A stretch of DNA of 64,000 nt from Acanthosepion lycidas (GCA_963932145.1 OZ010590.1:52349598-52413597), one strand, 5' to 3'. Numbered from the stretch's first letter, positions 44,792 to 55,874 are shown. The notes: a model not told the origin generated them from the letters alone. Numbers and translations are program-made.

Positions 44792-44913
44792 AAACCTAGA
44801 GAGCCAGACAAACCTACCAAGGTTTCACCTAAGCAGATCATCAGGGAAAGCTTACCCTGACGATCTGCTTAGGTGAAACCTTGGTAGGTTTATCTGGCTC
44901 TCTAGGTTTGACT
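44788..44913. mobile_element. Foldback element, almost perfect 126-bp palindrome
   Basis: AGTCAAACCTAGAGAGCCAG, ACAAACCTACCAAGGTTTCA and CCTAAGCAGATC are followed by a 25-base centre and their inverted copies, ending CTGGCTCTCTAGGTTTGACT. Only one or two mismatches separate the arms, so the element is young or has been gene-converted. A CTGACGA...GGTGAAACC segment (44857-44880) resembles the hammerhead core order. Confidence 0.9.
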
Positions 44914-45134
44914 AGGTCTGCTCTACTTTTGTATTGAGCACTTTTAAGTTAGTTAATTACTCGTATCGGGGTTTTTTTTTCTTTGTGCTTTGGACCTGTA
45001 TGCTGTACGATTATTTTCGACAGATGTTCATAGATCTTTCTTTTTTTTTTTAAAACATTTTTTTCCTTCGAGATTGATTTGACCATTAGCAAATCAAGAA
45101 ACCGAAGGTTTTCTGAGACAAGTGTAGTTACCTA

Positions 45135-45178
<44 letters not shown>

Positions 45179-45200
45179 GTGTGTGTGTGGGCTGCAACTT
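44914..45200 (+). repeat. Dispersed repeat segment with (TA)n
   Basis: Starts with TGCTCTACTTTTGTATTGAG (44919-), also present at 63500. It later carries TAGCAAATCAAGAAACCGAA and GTGTAGTTACCTATAT before a TA array (45140-45172), paralleled at 50640-50712. Confidence 0.55.
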
Positions 45201-45204
45201 TTCT

Positions 45205-45695
45205 TTTAAACATGTTTCACTGAATATGACAGACAAGGGAAATTTAATTAATTTTTTTATTTAGTTTTTTCAATATTCTTACATTTTTTTTATTTTTTCC
45301 AGTTTGTTGGAGTAAGAGAATACAAAAATTGTCCACATGCTTGCAGCCATTTTTTTTGCCATTTTCAAGGGGATTTGTTTTTAGGCAGTGTCAATTTCTC
45401 TTCATGTTTGTTTGTTTAAGATGTAGTTTTTGTGTTTTGACTACTTAAAACAAACCTCCTTGAAAATAGTTAAAGAAGTGGTCGAAAATGCTTTGGAGAA
45501 TTTTTGCACTCCCTTACTCTCACCAAACAAAAAATGAAAAAATGCTGGAAAAACTAGATAAAAAAATTTATCAAATTTTCCTTGTCTGTCATATTCATTG
45601 AAACACACACACACCTATTTATTTTTAGAAAATTGATTAAATCCGACATTATTTTTTAAAAATTTATTTTGTCAAAAATCCTGCCCAAGGACACA
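45205..45695. other. No gene recognised; long imperfect inverted repeat
   Basis: GACAGACAAGGGAAATTTAA, CAGTTTGTTGGAGTAAGAGA and CCATTTTCAAGGGGATTTGT (45225-45380) reappear inverted at 45425-45600 (AAACCTCCTTGAAAATAGTT, CTTACTCTCACCAAAC, CAAATTTTCCTTGTCTGTC). Another foldback-type structure, outer span about 45215-45605. Confidence 0.65.
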
Positions 45696-45699
45696 TATT

Positions 45700-45830
45700 T
45701 TTCTGACTAGATTTCTTGAATATTCAAACCAATAGATGTAGTTGGATAAAAAGTAATTAAAAACAGAACTTCTACTCAAATATGGGTATCCATTAAAAAT
45801 AACGTTTAAAACAATTTAAATTAAAAAAAA
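45700..45830 (+). mobile_element. SINE family C, body and tail
   Basis: TTTCTTGAATATTCAAACCA, AATAGATGTAGTTGGATAAA and GGGTATCCATTAAAAATAAC align with the copies at 18010 and 18285. Confidence 0.6.
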
Positions 45831-45839
45831 AAATCACAC

Positions 45840-46440
45840 ACACATATGAGTTATAGCTGAAGATGTTAAGACAGCAAATTAACACTTCAAACTTGTAAAT
45901 GTTTATATTCAACTGTCACTTTTAATTTTCTATTTTAAACATGGTGGACATATTTTTAAATAATGAAAGTATTTGAATGTTTATTTGTATCATTGTGTTG
46001 AGTAACTTGTATTGTCGATAAATCTTAAAAATAAAATTTCATTATAAAATAATACAGCTAAAAACAGCAGATGCAAGACATACAGAATTTAAATACTCTA
46101 TCTCTTTGTGTGTGTTTTCCTGTGAAAATAATGTTTTATATTTTCTGAAGTGTTTATTAAGAATATCAAAATTGATATTTGTTCATTTCAAGTTAGAATT
46201 CTTGAAAAATTTAACCATTTCCACTCACCATGATTACTTAAAGATTATTCATATTGTTTTCTGAGTTAATTACTGTTTGGATTATGATTTTGTTTTTTAA
46301 ATTTAAAATAAAGTAAAATGCATAATTTTAGAAGAATACATATTCATAAATACCATCTAGTTATGATCGGTTGTAAGACTCAAAAAAAGAAGGCTGTTCC
46401 TTAAGATCACCTGATTTATACCGTTTTCACTCAACAAATA
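45840..46440. other. No gene recognised
   Basis: A CTGAAGATGTTAAG motif at 45870; otherwise featureless. Confidence 0.55.
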
Positions 46441-46444
46441 ATGA

Positions 46445-46540
46445 CAATCATTTAACATTTAGGTACTGACCAAGTTCGATGTTGTTTAACTTTGGTGATC
46501 ATCAGAGAACCTGTGTTTCAATGTAATATGGCTATAAGCC
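46445..46540 (-). pseudogene. 5S rRNA pseudogene (5' part)
   Basis: The minus strand reads GGCTTATAGCCATATTACAT, TGAAACACAGGTTCTCTGAT, GATCACCAAAGTTAAACAAC and ATCGAACTTGGTCAGTACCT, matching 5S rRNA from near nucleotide 1 to about 88. The distal stem is absent. Confidence 0.75.
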
Positions 46541-46544
46541 ACTG

Positions 46545-47125
46545 CAAAGTGTAATTAAGCGACAAAAATAAGATGAAAGCAAAACTAGTTAAAAAATTAA
46601 TGATAATGCTTCATTTAAGTTTTGAGCAATTTTAAAACATGACTTTTTTTTTTTTTTTTTTTATGACTAAGATCTAAGATAAACTTCTTATTTATTTTTA
46701 TTCTTATTCATGAATTAACCCTGCATTCTCAAAATTAAGGTAGTTATAATGCAGCAAAACATTAGTATAATTACTGAGGTCATAAAAATGTAAATTTTGT
46801 CTCCCTTGGATCATGTTTCTAGATTATTTCTTTTTTAAAATCTAGAGAATTTAATTTTTGATTGTCCTTTGGGTTTTGTTTAAGTAGATATCTTAATGTC
46901 TCGTGTTTTGGAAAATAAACATTGAGAATGTGTAATCGTCTAAATGGGCAAAATTTCTCGTAATGATTCTGGAATAGCTCTTGTTCTCTCAAAATTCCAA
47001 AGGTTAGTGCTTCCTATGAAAATATTCTCTTTATGTTTTAATTTTTTCATGTTGAATGTAAGGTTGCGCACAAGTCTTCTAGCCCTGCAAATCGGTTAGT
47101 CATAATCTATGAAAATGTTTCGTCT
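46545..47125. other. No gene recognised
   Basis: T19 at 46644-46662; AT-rich. Confidence 0.55.
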
Positions 47126-47129
47126 CCAG

Positions 47130-47268
47130 GTAAACAAACAATAGCAAAAAATGCCAAGAGCAAAGAAGCGAACAAGACAAAAGAAAAATAAGGCGGCTAA
47201 GGCCTTGATGTCCCAGCAGACAAACAGGCAAGATGTACCAATTGGGAGCCAACTATGTTCTGGAACTG
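47130..47268 (+). CDS. Candidate first coding exon (weak)
   Basis: GTTTCGTCTCCAG (ending 47129) is a plausible acceptor and CTG|GTGAGT (47268/47269) a consensus donor. An ATG at 47151 opens 39 codons plus one base, MPRAKKRTRQKKNKAAKALM and so on, a very basic N-terminus. An in-frame stop at 47142-47144 precedes the ATG, so this would be the start-codon exon. Composition is richer in GC than its surroundings. I do not recognise the protein; no other exon is found. Confidence 0.3.
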
Positions 47269-47274
47269 GTGAGT

Positions 47275-49620
47275 CACGTGTGGACTCTATTACACACATT
47301 GCTTACTTCATATTTCTGGATTTGAGAAGATCAGGCATGCCTAGTGGAAAAACCAAAGCTGCTACTACTATTACTACTACTACTATTATTATTATTATTA
47401 TTGCTACTGCAGTCGTTGTCATTATCACAGCTTTTTATTTTCAGGTTGCTGTTTCAAAATGTGTCACAAATACACGTTTATTTTTTTTTGCCTTATCACG
47501 CAGCTAAAAAAAAAAATAACATAATAAATAAAATCAAACAAAATTTAACAAGAAAAAAAGAAAAGCCAGCATGGCTGCATGCTTTCAGTGCAGGCAATTA
47601 TTTGTAAATATTTTTTGTAAATTTCTTGTATGTTTTTATTAAAAAAAAAAAACGGAAATTCATCTGCTGGACTATTTAAAACTTGTTTACTATTTAATGT
47701 GATTAATATATACACTAGTTGCTTATTATCAGGACAAAGATTTATTTTATATTATTATCTTCAACATTTTGTCTTTCTCTTGTCTTACTCTTGCCTATAC
47801 GTTTTAATTTCCTTTTGCCTATTATATTCTAATATCTTCTTTTACTTATATTTGTCGTCAGTTTTGTTGCACTAAAATATCTTTTTCCTCTTAATTCTCT
47901 ATCTTTCTATAGCATGATTGTTTTTACTCCATTCTGAAAGATTTTTCTTTTCTTTTTTAAATAAAGAAAATAATTATTAACAGCATGTAATCCTAGGTGG
48001 TTGGTGGGTTATTATTTTGTTGCGTTAAGAAAACACAGTTGAATTATCAAATAAGTACAATTTTAAAAAAATTGATAAAGTAATTATTAAAGAGTTACAA
48101 CAAATCATTGTTGAGATTATGACCTGAGCCAAGCCAGCCACTTGTTCTTATTCTCTCTGTAGATGTCGCATTTTACCAACTCGGTCATACTGACTAGATT
48201 AATATCATTGTTAATGTTAAAAGTGTTAAATTTTGAAGTTAAAATATTTCTATGTAAAACATTGTATACTTTAAATTGTAAAATATTCTTGGCTGGATGA
48301 AATGCTTACAGGTTCAAGTCCTATTTAACAACTTTCAAATATAGATTTAAAACAATGTTTTTTTTTTTGTTTTTTTTTTTTAATATCTACTTAAAACTTA
48401 TATTTAAATCTTGTTCTTAATGTTTTTCCTTATGTTTGAAAAGGTAAGTTCTTTTGAAATCTGAGTTTTTTATCTATGATTTTTAGCATATATTTTTAAA
48501 CTTTATTTTGTGTTAAAATTATTGTGCAACTGTTAAGTTGTGTGAGTCATTCAATGCGAAAATATCAGCATATCATCTTTGATAACACATTTAAATAAAT
48601 GTATTCTGGGAATTGAATTTTTTGACAATCTATATTATAGTAATTTAATTTCTGTATGTGCATTCATTTCTTACTGTTACACAACAAAAACAGCACATTG
48701 TTACTCAATTTTTTGTTAGCGCATTTTTAATGGTATTGCACTAACTTAGAGAATGAAACTCCTCCCACTTTGAGTGGACCACTGGTTTCAGAGTAATTTT
48801 AATTTAATATAAATCCCTGCCCCTCCATACCACCACCAACACTGAAATATCTGTACAAGGAAGATAACTCCAGGTCTGTTAATTACTAGTTGAAGAATTG
48901 TTTCACTCAGTTTTCTTAAGAATATAATATTGAAGGAAGAAACCTTGTATTATCTGCACTCTTTTCCATCAAGCATAGTAACATAAACAGTGATAATATT
49001 TAATATGAGTTCATAATAGTTATACTTAGTGATAATTCTAATTTACAAATAATTAGAAGATAGATTTTATAAATAGGAATATTGAATGGAATATGTGAAA
49101 GGCTACATTAAAATCATTACTTTTTTTTTTTTTTTTTTTTTTTTAAAGATATTGACTTTATTTCATTGTATATATAAAACACATTTGAATTATTTTAATT
49201 ATTATTTTTATTGTTTTGGGGATGTAAATCTTTCTATAAAAAATTATTAACCTGCAAAAATTACCTGAGAATTTTTTTCTGATTTTTTTGCTTTATTTAT
49301 TTTTATTTATTTATTTTTTATTTATTTTTTTCAAAACAAACTTTGTATATGACAGATCAAACTTCATAAATGCATTTTCAGTGTATAATATAGTAAGCTT
49401 TTGATTGTTTTTTGCTTTGTTTTCTGTAAGATTAAAAGAACTGATATTCAGAGTTTTTAAAAAAGCATGATTTCAATATGAAGCATGATAAAAAAAATAG
49501 TATATTTTGTAATTTGTTAAAACTATGAAAGTTAATTTTATTTTTTGTTTTTATTATATCTTTAATTATTTCATGTTTAATAACTAATATAAAATTTAAC
49601 TTTGTTTGAATTTAGGGTAT
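47275..49620. other. No gene recognised; (ACT)n/(ATT)n at 47360-47405
   Basis: Long AT-rich stretch with T/A homopolymers (48358, 49121, 49300 region TTTA repeats). Frames at 47151, 47344 and 47630 beyond the candidate exon are low-complexity translations. Confidence 0.55.
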
Positions 49621-49629
49621 GTCGTTAGC

Positions 49630-50200
49630 TTTATCTCATATCCAAGAATATAATTTCTTCTTTGCTGATCACATCCTTTATGATGATGTCATCAATGACT
49701 AAGTAGGCCAATTCTTGCATAGAAGAGTTGATCACATTAGCTGCATAGTAATGTTGGTGAAGGTCATGGTTGATTTTTGTCAAGCCTTTCTGTTGTTTAA
49801 CTTCTTCCTTTTCTCTTCTGATGGCTTTTGAAGTTTTTGGTTCTGATGGTGATGGAACACTGCCTGTTGGTATGGTCTTGGGCTTGTGTTTTAAATGATT
49901 CAAGCTCAATTTCAGTAGCTTTCAATGTTGTCTTGAGTAGGTCCTTGTATCTTTGGAGAGGGTAACTGTGTGGTCTTTTCTTTGAAGGGAACTTGTTGAA
50001 TAAGACTTGACGTGGAAACGGTGACTCTTGCATTTTTGCTGCTTGTTCTGACTATCGAAGAAGGTGGTGCTTCATGATCAGCAATTTTATGCTTTAATGG
50101 TTGTATGTTTCCAGGAATTTGGTGTTGATCACATAGTCTTTTCATTTGATGTTCAAGATTGAACAAAACTTTTGTTGGTGAAAAAAAAAAAAAAACTTTA
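49630..50200 (-). mobile_element. LINE protein C-terminal fossil
   Basis: The minus strand at about 49952-49880 reads RYKDLLKTTLKATEIELESF followed by KTQAQD. This matches the (R/K)-x-KD-x-LK...LK...W-x-x-x-A-x-D block that precedes the C-terminus in CR1/Jockey-like LINE proteins. Overlapping minus frames on either side (49631-49909, 49912-50250) show at least two frameshifts. No host gene is implied. Confidence 0.45.
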
Positions 50201-50639
50201 ATTTTTAAATGCCAATGCGATATAGTCCTGGTTCCACAGATATATAGCAAAGTTGAAATGACAACAGCAATTACAGACCATAATTTTTGTTAAGTTCAGA
50301 TCTTTTTTGTTGAAGACACATTTGATTAGCTTTCCAAATACCTTGTATGCAGCTTCAATTCAGGTATTTATTATTTCTTTTACAAGATAAGACAAATAAG
50401 AGAAGAGATATATTGCCTTTGGCAATGTTTTCCCCTCTCTACATGAGAGTGATAACAAGTCTTATCAATTACTCACTCAGAATAGTTTCTCATATTATTT
50501 CTCTGTCTACTAAACTATCTCTGAGCCAGCATATGAATCAATGATGAAATCTTAAATGGAAATATGTAGCTCATTAATCATACCTGTACTTTGCATGTCA
50601 GGTTAAATAGTAATGATAATATCATCCGTTTCCTTATGA

Positions 50640-50712
50640 GGAAACATTTGGCAAATCAAAAATTCAAAGGTTTTTCGAAACGAGTATGGTTACCTATATA
50701 TATATATATGTG
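50640..50712 (+). repeat. Dispersed repeat segment with (TA)n
   Basis: TGGCAAATCAAAAATTCAAA, GGTTTTTCGAAACGAGTATG and GTTACCTATAT resemble 45088-45138; both run into a TA array. Confidence 0.55.
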
Positions 50713-51159
50713 TGTGTTTTGATTGGATAATAGTTTACTCGAGTACTATTGGATATAACCTGCACTTTCCTCATAGGATTTATATCTGATTTCTTTGTAC
50801 ACCGCACATTTGATTGATTATAACAGATGGAGCTAATTTACCATGGCTCTCATTTATTTTGGTGGGGGTTCAATCATGATGTCCTGGAGGAATTCTATAT
50901 TACTGCCAATGTCTGACAATCAAGAATGTATTTTTTTTTTTAACTGAAGAAACATTCTTGCCAGAGACCTGGGGGAGCTCTCTTATCATAAGCACAAAAG
51001 GGCTTGATGACATTGTGAAAGGTTGCAATCTTCAAATCTGTGATTAAAGTAACAAAAACTGCATCCTTTTCTGCATGCTTCCATGGTGGGTCTGAAAAAG
51101 AAACAAGATTTTTAGTTAAAGTTGGTCATTTATAGCTTTCTTAAAATTAAAAACAACAT

Positions 51160-51210
51160 GCATGCACAAAATTAAAATATAAAACTGTGACAATTTACCC
51201 ATCGCACCAT
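51160..51210 (-). mobile_element. Mariner-like element end
   Basis: The minus strand reads ATGGTGCGATGGGTAAATTG, TCACAGTTTTATATTTTAAT, TTTGTGCA, matching the first 55 bases of the element at 37770 closely. The partner end was not found. Confidence 0.6.
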
Positions 51211-51214
51211 TTTA

Positions 51215-51985
51215 TATATAAGTTTTACTTTTCAATGAGTACACAGATATTAAACTCTGGCTCAGAAAGTTGCTCCTCAGTATTTCTGTTGAGGATCAAA
51301 GTAGTGTAAACAGATACTTTGCTTAGATCAAATGAAGGAGACTAGAGATCAGAGGCAGTGTGCAAGGATACTCTGATTCTAGGTTGCAGTGCTTATCTGA
51401 ATATAAATGATCTTGACATTTTTTTTACATATACTATTTTAGTAATAAGTTACTGTAAATATTTTATCTACTGTCTGCTTAGGACATTAACAACTAGATG
51501 AAACTGAATATTATTTTTGGTGTGCATACAAATGACTTTGATTATGTTAATATGAAACCTTCATTGAAACTTGTCATTTGAGTTTCTATTGTTGACCAAG
51601 AGAAAATTTGTGCTATTGTTTCCATTTGCCAGCACCTGATGAGATTATCAGCTATGTCAGTAGTGAAAGAATTCTGAACAAATAAAGGAGAAATGACTTG
51701 TTTTTGTTGAAGTAACAATGGTTAACATTGAGGATTCATAAATTGAGAGGAATTGGATATTTAGGCAAACAGAAAATGATTATTGTTTGCCTAATTTGCT
51801 TTTTGTTCTCTGCTTTGGTAAAAGCTGAGGCTTTTATTCATTTATTGGCTTTGACTTTATCTTTCACGTCTACCTCTCTTAAAAAAAAAAAAAAAATTCT
51901 TCTGGTGCATATATACTTCTCTTATATTGACTATATTAACTTATCTCTTTTTGATATACTTTTCCTATCTTTTTCTTTAGTATTC
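51215..51985. other. No gene recognised
   Basis: AT-rich; the 133-codon frame at 51728-52129 is a homopolymer- and CT-driven artefact. Confidence 0.55.
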
Positions 51986-51989
51986 CTCA

Positions 51990-52439
51990 ATACTAGTCAA
52001 AATTCATTTTTTTCCCCTCTCTCCCTCCCCCTCTCCCCGCCACCCCCATCCATCCATCCATCCCCTCCCTTCTCTCTCCCCTCCCTTATCCCACTCTCTC
52101 CATCTCTCATCTTGCACTCTCATTTATGATTCTCTAAACCTGTTATCTCTCTCTCTCTCTCTGTGCCCACTATATTCTATTTCTCTTTTAGTATCTCTCT
52201 CTCTGCTTTTGTTCAATATTTGTTTTCTCTCTCTCTCCCTTCATCCCTGTTTTCTGTGTGTGTGTGTGTGTGTCTCTCCACACCATTTTGTCTCTCTCTT
52301 TCTCACTTTCTCTCTTCACCCTCATTTTGTATGTGTGTGTCTCTCTCTCTCTCTCCCTACGCCCTTGTTTTGTTTGTGTGTGTCACTCTCTCCTTCCCTC
52401 TGCCCCTCTTTCAGTATCTTTTGTTCAGTATTTTCTCTC

Positions 52440-52481
<42 letters not shown>

Positions 52482-52790
52482 TGTATCCTCTCATTATCTC
52501 ACTTTTCTATGTTAATTTTGTTTCTCTTTATCCTTTATAGATATCTCTCTAGTCTTACATTCTACATTTCTCCAATCTCAATTTTTGTTGCTCTCTACCC
52601 TTCTCTCTCTCTCTCCCTCTTTTATTTACTTTGTTGCTCTCTTCACCCTCATTTCCTGTCTCTCTTTTTCTTCCTTTAACTTTATATGTAATGTTTTAGC
52701 TCTGTCTCTTTTTCTCTCCCAATTTTTCTTTTATTTCACTTTCTCCCCATCACTTTTCTTATTCTCTATCATTTATTTTTAATAACAATA
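51990..52790. repeat. Polypyrimidine low-complexity tract
   Basis: Roughly 800 bases of C/T-rich plus strand with (TC)n, (TG)n (52254-52273), CCATC units and T32 (52446-52477). All Leu/Ser-rich frames here are compositional. Confidence 0.9.
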
Positions 52791-52799
52791 ACTACTCAA

Positions 52800-53420
52800 G
52801 AGTACTTAAACTTTTTTTAGTGTTGAACTTTAAGCAACAAGCAAATTTTACGATTACTATTATTATTAGTAGAAGTAGCAGAAAAAGAATCTGCTTTTGA
52901 GCATAACACTTTTAAGAAATGATAAATTCTTACATCTGATATTACAAAGCTTTATAAATATAATGAATTCTGTACAGTAGTCCCTAACTCTTATCTATAT
53001 AGGGATATGTTGCAAGACCATTTGCCAGTGTCTGGAACTGCAGATAGTACTGAAAACTATATCCACTATATTTTTTACTGCATACACATGTTTAGAAATT
53101 GGGCCTAGAAAAAAAAAAAAAAAAAAAGTTGACAGTAAATAATCCAATAGAACAATTGTAACACTACTGTAAAATGAAAATTATTCAGCAGAAAAATAGA
53201 TATTTAATAGATAGTTATCATAGATCTTATCACTTTCGGTATACAATTTCTTTCCTTTTTAAACTGAGAACTTCCATATATTCACTTAAAGGGAAGAACT
53301 TTACAGCTTTTCTTTGGCAAATCTGAATTGCCACCAACACTATTCTTTTGCTTTGAGAAACAGCAGTTCAGATAGAATCATTTCACTCACTTAATCTTTA
53401 CACTTCTAGTCACAAAAAAC
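52800..53420. other. No gene recognised
   Basis: A run at 53110-53127; no coding or repeat signature. Confidence 0.55.
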
Positions 53421-53421
53421 G

Positions 53422-53426
<5 letters not shown>

Positions 53427-53456
<30 letters not shown>
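53427..53456. repeat. (TA)n microsatellite
   Basis: About 15 TA units inside an ATTTTA/TAAAAT mini-palindrome. Confidence 0.95.
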
Positions 53457-53459
<3 letters not shown>

Positions 53460-53859
53460 CAATTCATCCGAAGCATGACAATAATGCCACTAAGACGCAA
53501 GGGCCTACTGGGAACGAAAAAAGAGAAAACTTTAGAATGAACTGGAAACCCAATTCTAAACAGAAAACAAAGGAGAAATCTCTACTCCTGTTCAAAAGAA
53601 TGAGAAGGAATGTGAACTGGATAATAGGTGTGAATCTATCTACTTGTATTGAGGATTACCTTTAGACTATGGTTATGGTACAGTACAAGTGATACCAAAT
53701 CTGTACTGACAGATAAAGTGAATTTAAAGTTGTTTTTTTTTTTTTTTTTTTCCACTTAGAGAAAAAGGATGTACAGCAAGACAAGCCAGCCAGGATTCTT
53801 AGAGATAAAAAAAAAAAAGAATCTGTTATTTGTGAAATTTAATGCTTTGAATATCTAAT

Positions 53860-54913
53860 TGTTATGGGATCTTACCCATAATAATAATAATAATAATAAT
53901 GGACTATTCCATACTTAATAAATACTGCGCCTCAGGAGTAGGCAAGGAGTCAGTCGCTCAAGTTTTGACCGACTGTTCGGTTATACTCTCATCCTACGGA
54001 CGGGAGGAACCCGAAGGAGGCTATGCCGAAGGGCGGAGTCTCCTTCGGGGAGGTAGAGCAGCCCTGAACCCGTTTATGTGGGTTCAATGGGCTATTTTTT
54101 GGCCGAGCCTACGGGATCGGAATACCCACGTTAAAAAGGCCTTGTGCCACATGACACCCTCATGGGGGGGGGGGTGACTGAATATCGTCAGTTGCTCAAG
54201 TTTTGACTTGAACAACTGTTTGGTTGTACTCTCTTCCTATGGACGGGAGGAACCCGAAGGAGGCTACGCCGAAGGGCGGAGTCTCCTTCGGGGAGGTAGA
54301 CCGGCCCTGAACCCGTTTATATGGGTTCAATGGGCTATTTTTTGGCCGAGCCCACTGGCTCGGAATGCCCACGTTAAAAAGGCCTTGTGCCACATGACAC
54401 CCTCGTTGGGGGGTGACTGAATATCGTCAGTCGTTCAAGTCTGGACTGGCTGTTCGGTTGAACTCTCTGCCTTCAGGCGGAGAGGAACCCGAATGAGGCT
54501 ACGGCGAAGAGCGGAGTCTCATTTGGGGAGGTAAACTGGCCCTGAACCCGTTTATACAGGTTCAATGGGCATATTTTGGGGCCGAGCCCACGGGCTCAGA
54601 AAACCCACAATAAATAACCAACCTTGTGTCACATGTTGCCCCAGTGGGGGGGAGACTGAATATTGTCAGTAGTTCAAGTCGAGTCAGTCCGAAACAGTCG
54701 CGTTCAGACAATTACTGCAAGACATTGGAATAGTGATACTGGTCGAGACTACATTGTTCTCTCTACTAAACCTGATTGTTCATACTAACACTTTCTACTT
54801 CTCTGTATATATTCCTGTCGGTAATATATCTGTGTTATTCCTTACCTGTGTTCGAGTTCTTTATTGGTTCTACCTTGGACCATCACCGTGGTACAAGGAA
54901 CCAGACCATAACA
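53860..54913. mobile_element. Solo LTR, 1054 bp
   Basis: Begins TGTTATGG and ends CCATAACA, the inverted TG...CA ends of a retroviral-type LTR. Flanks CTAAT and GTAAT look like a 5-bp target duplication with one mismatch. No internal gag-pol region is present, so it is a solo LTR left by recombination. It contains an (AAT)n near the left end, three tandem 239-bp modules and a non-repetitive right third. GC content is well above the surroundings. The strand is unknown; the orientation given is as read. Family (Ty3-like or other) cannot be told without internal sequence. Confidence 0.8.
53949..54664. repeat. Three tandem copies of a 239-bp GC-rich module
   Basis: Copies start GTCAGT(C/T)G(C/T)TCAAG at 53949, 54187 and 54426, with a fourth start at 54665: periods of 238, 239 and 239. 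Each contains GGAACCCGAA(G/T)GAGGCTA, CTGAACCCGTTTAT, GGCCGAGCC and CCTTGTG(C/T)CACATG. The copies differ mainly by substitutions. The same module forms the body of the element at 12265-12524 (minus strand). Confidence 0.95.
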
Positions 54914-55054
54914 GTAATTTAATGAATAAAGATTGCAGAACAATTTTTTTTAGATATTGGACTGCTAAGTGATTTAATGATATCAACAAAAATATTTCCT
55001 TAGATAGATTTATCAGATATTCTGTTTCAAGTTAATCTTGGAGAATATGATCTC

Positions 55055-55085
<31 letters not shown>

Positions 55086-55415
55086 TGTAGGCTTATTTAT
55101 AGTTAGATTTAGGTTCTTTGGAAAAGAATATTGCAATTACACAAATTTGGAACTTTGGATTGTAAAATCAAGGTTAAATAGGAAATAAAACTGAGATTTA
55201 ATCTAATATCTATTCTATAAGTCTTTGCACTATTTATAGCTCATGGTAACATTTAATTTTATGGAAGACAAAGAAAACGTTTTAATGAGTGTTATATTAG
55301 CCATTGCATGTTGTATGAATTTCATAAAACCAATAATACAAAACAGACAATGAAATATATTTAGGCTGTGTACTTGAGTGCAGTGACTGTCATTAAATGC
55401 TGCAATGGTGTAATT
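54914..55415. other. No gene recognised
   Basis: T-rich tract at 55052-55086; nothing else. Confidence 0.55.
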
Positions 55416-55419
55416 ATAT

Positions 55420-55870
55420 GTTTCATTTAACCACAAGCAAGGCAATAAAGGCCACTAGGATGGAATGGGGTTACTAAAAGTTAAAGAAACAGAGGACAAT
55501 AAAATAACAGGATTAAAGGAGACAGAAGATGACAATTGACATTGCATTTAAATCTTTGAAGATCAAAGTTGACAGGAAAGTTCGAAACCACAAGCAAGAA
55601 GTTATCAGTATAGAAAAGTTTAAAACTAGCAATTTCAACAGTGAAATTATGAAACCTAGTTACCAATCTAGTACTGCACTTAAAAACCATGAAGGTGAAG
55701 TGCCAAGAAGGAAAGCTCATGAGAAGAAATACTGTGAAAATTATTTATAGATGAGTGAAAGGAGGAGCTATGTTACAGCAATGTGGAAAGTAATTGAAGG
55801 TGAGATGTCAAATTAGGACCAATAACATTGACTTAAAGGAATTTTGTCAAGAAGATCTAGATATAAAACA
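55420..55870 (-). mobile_element. LINE ORF2 C-terminus and 3' end, copy 6
   Basis: The minus strand ends GCCTTGCTTGTGGTTAAATG; upstream it reads NFPVNFDLQRFKCNVNCHLL with a stop, preceded by SFKLFYTDNFLLVVS in the place of the SFF-x-RT-x-x-LWNSLP block, and further 5' by fragments of the CS-x-EL region. Same family as 12905, opposite strand. Confidence 0.7.
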
Positions 55871-55874
55871 GAAC

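Noticed and set aside
50857..50880. FGGGSIMM on the plus strand, like the GGGSIMVWG block of Tc1 transposases.
   Set aside because: Only eight residues match and neither side continues as transposase.
51728..52782. Several overlapping Ser/Leu/Val-rich frames.
   Set aside because: Compositional product of an 800-bp C/T-rich tract.
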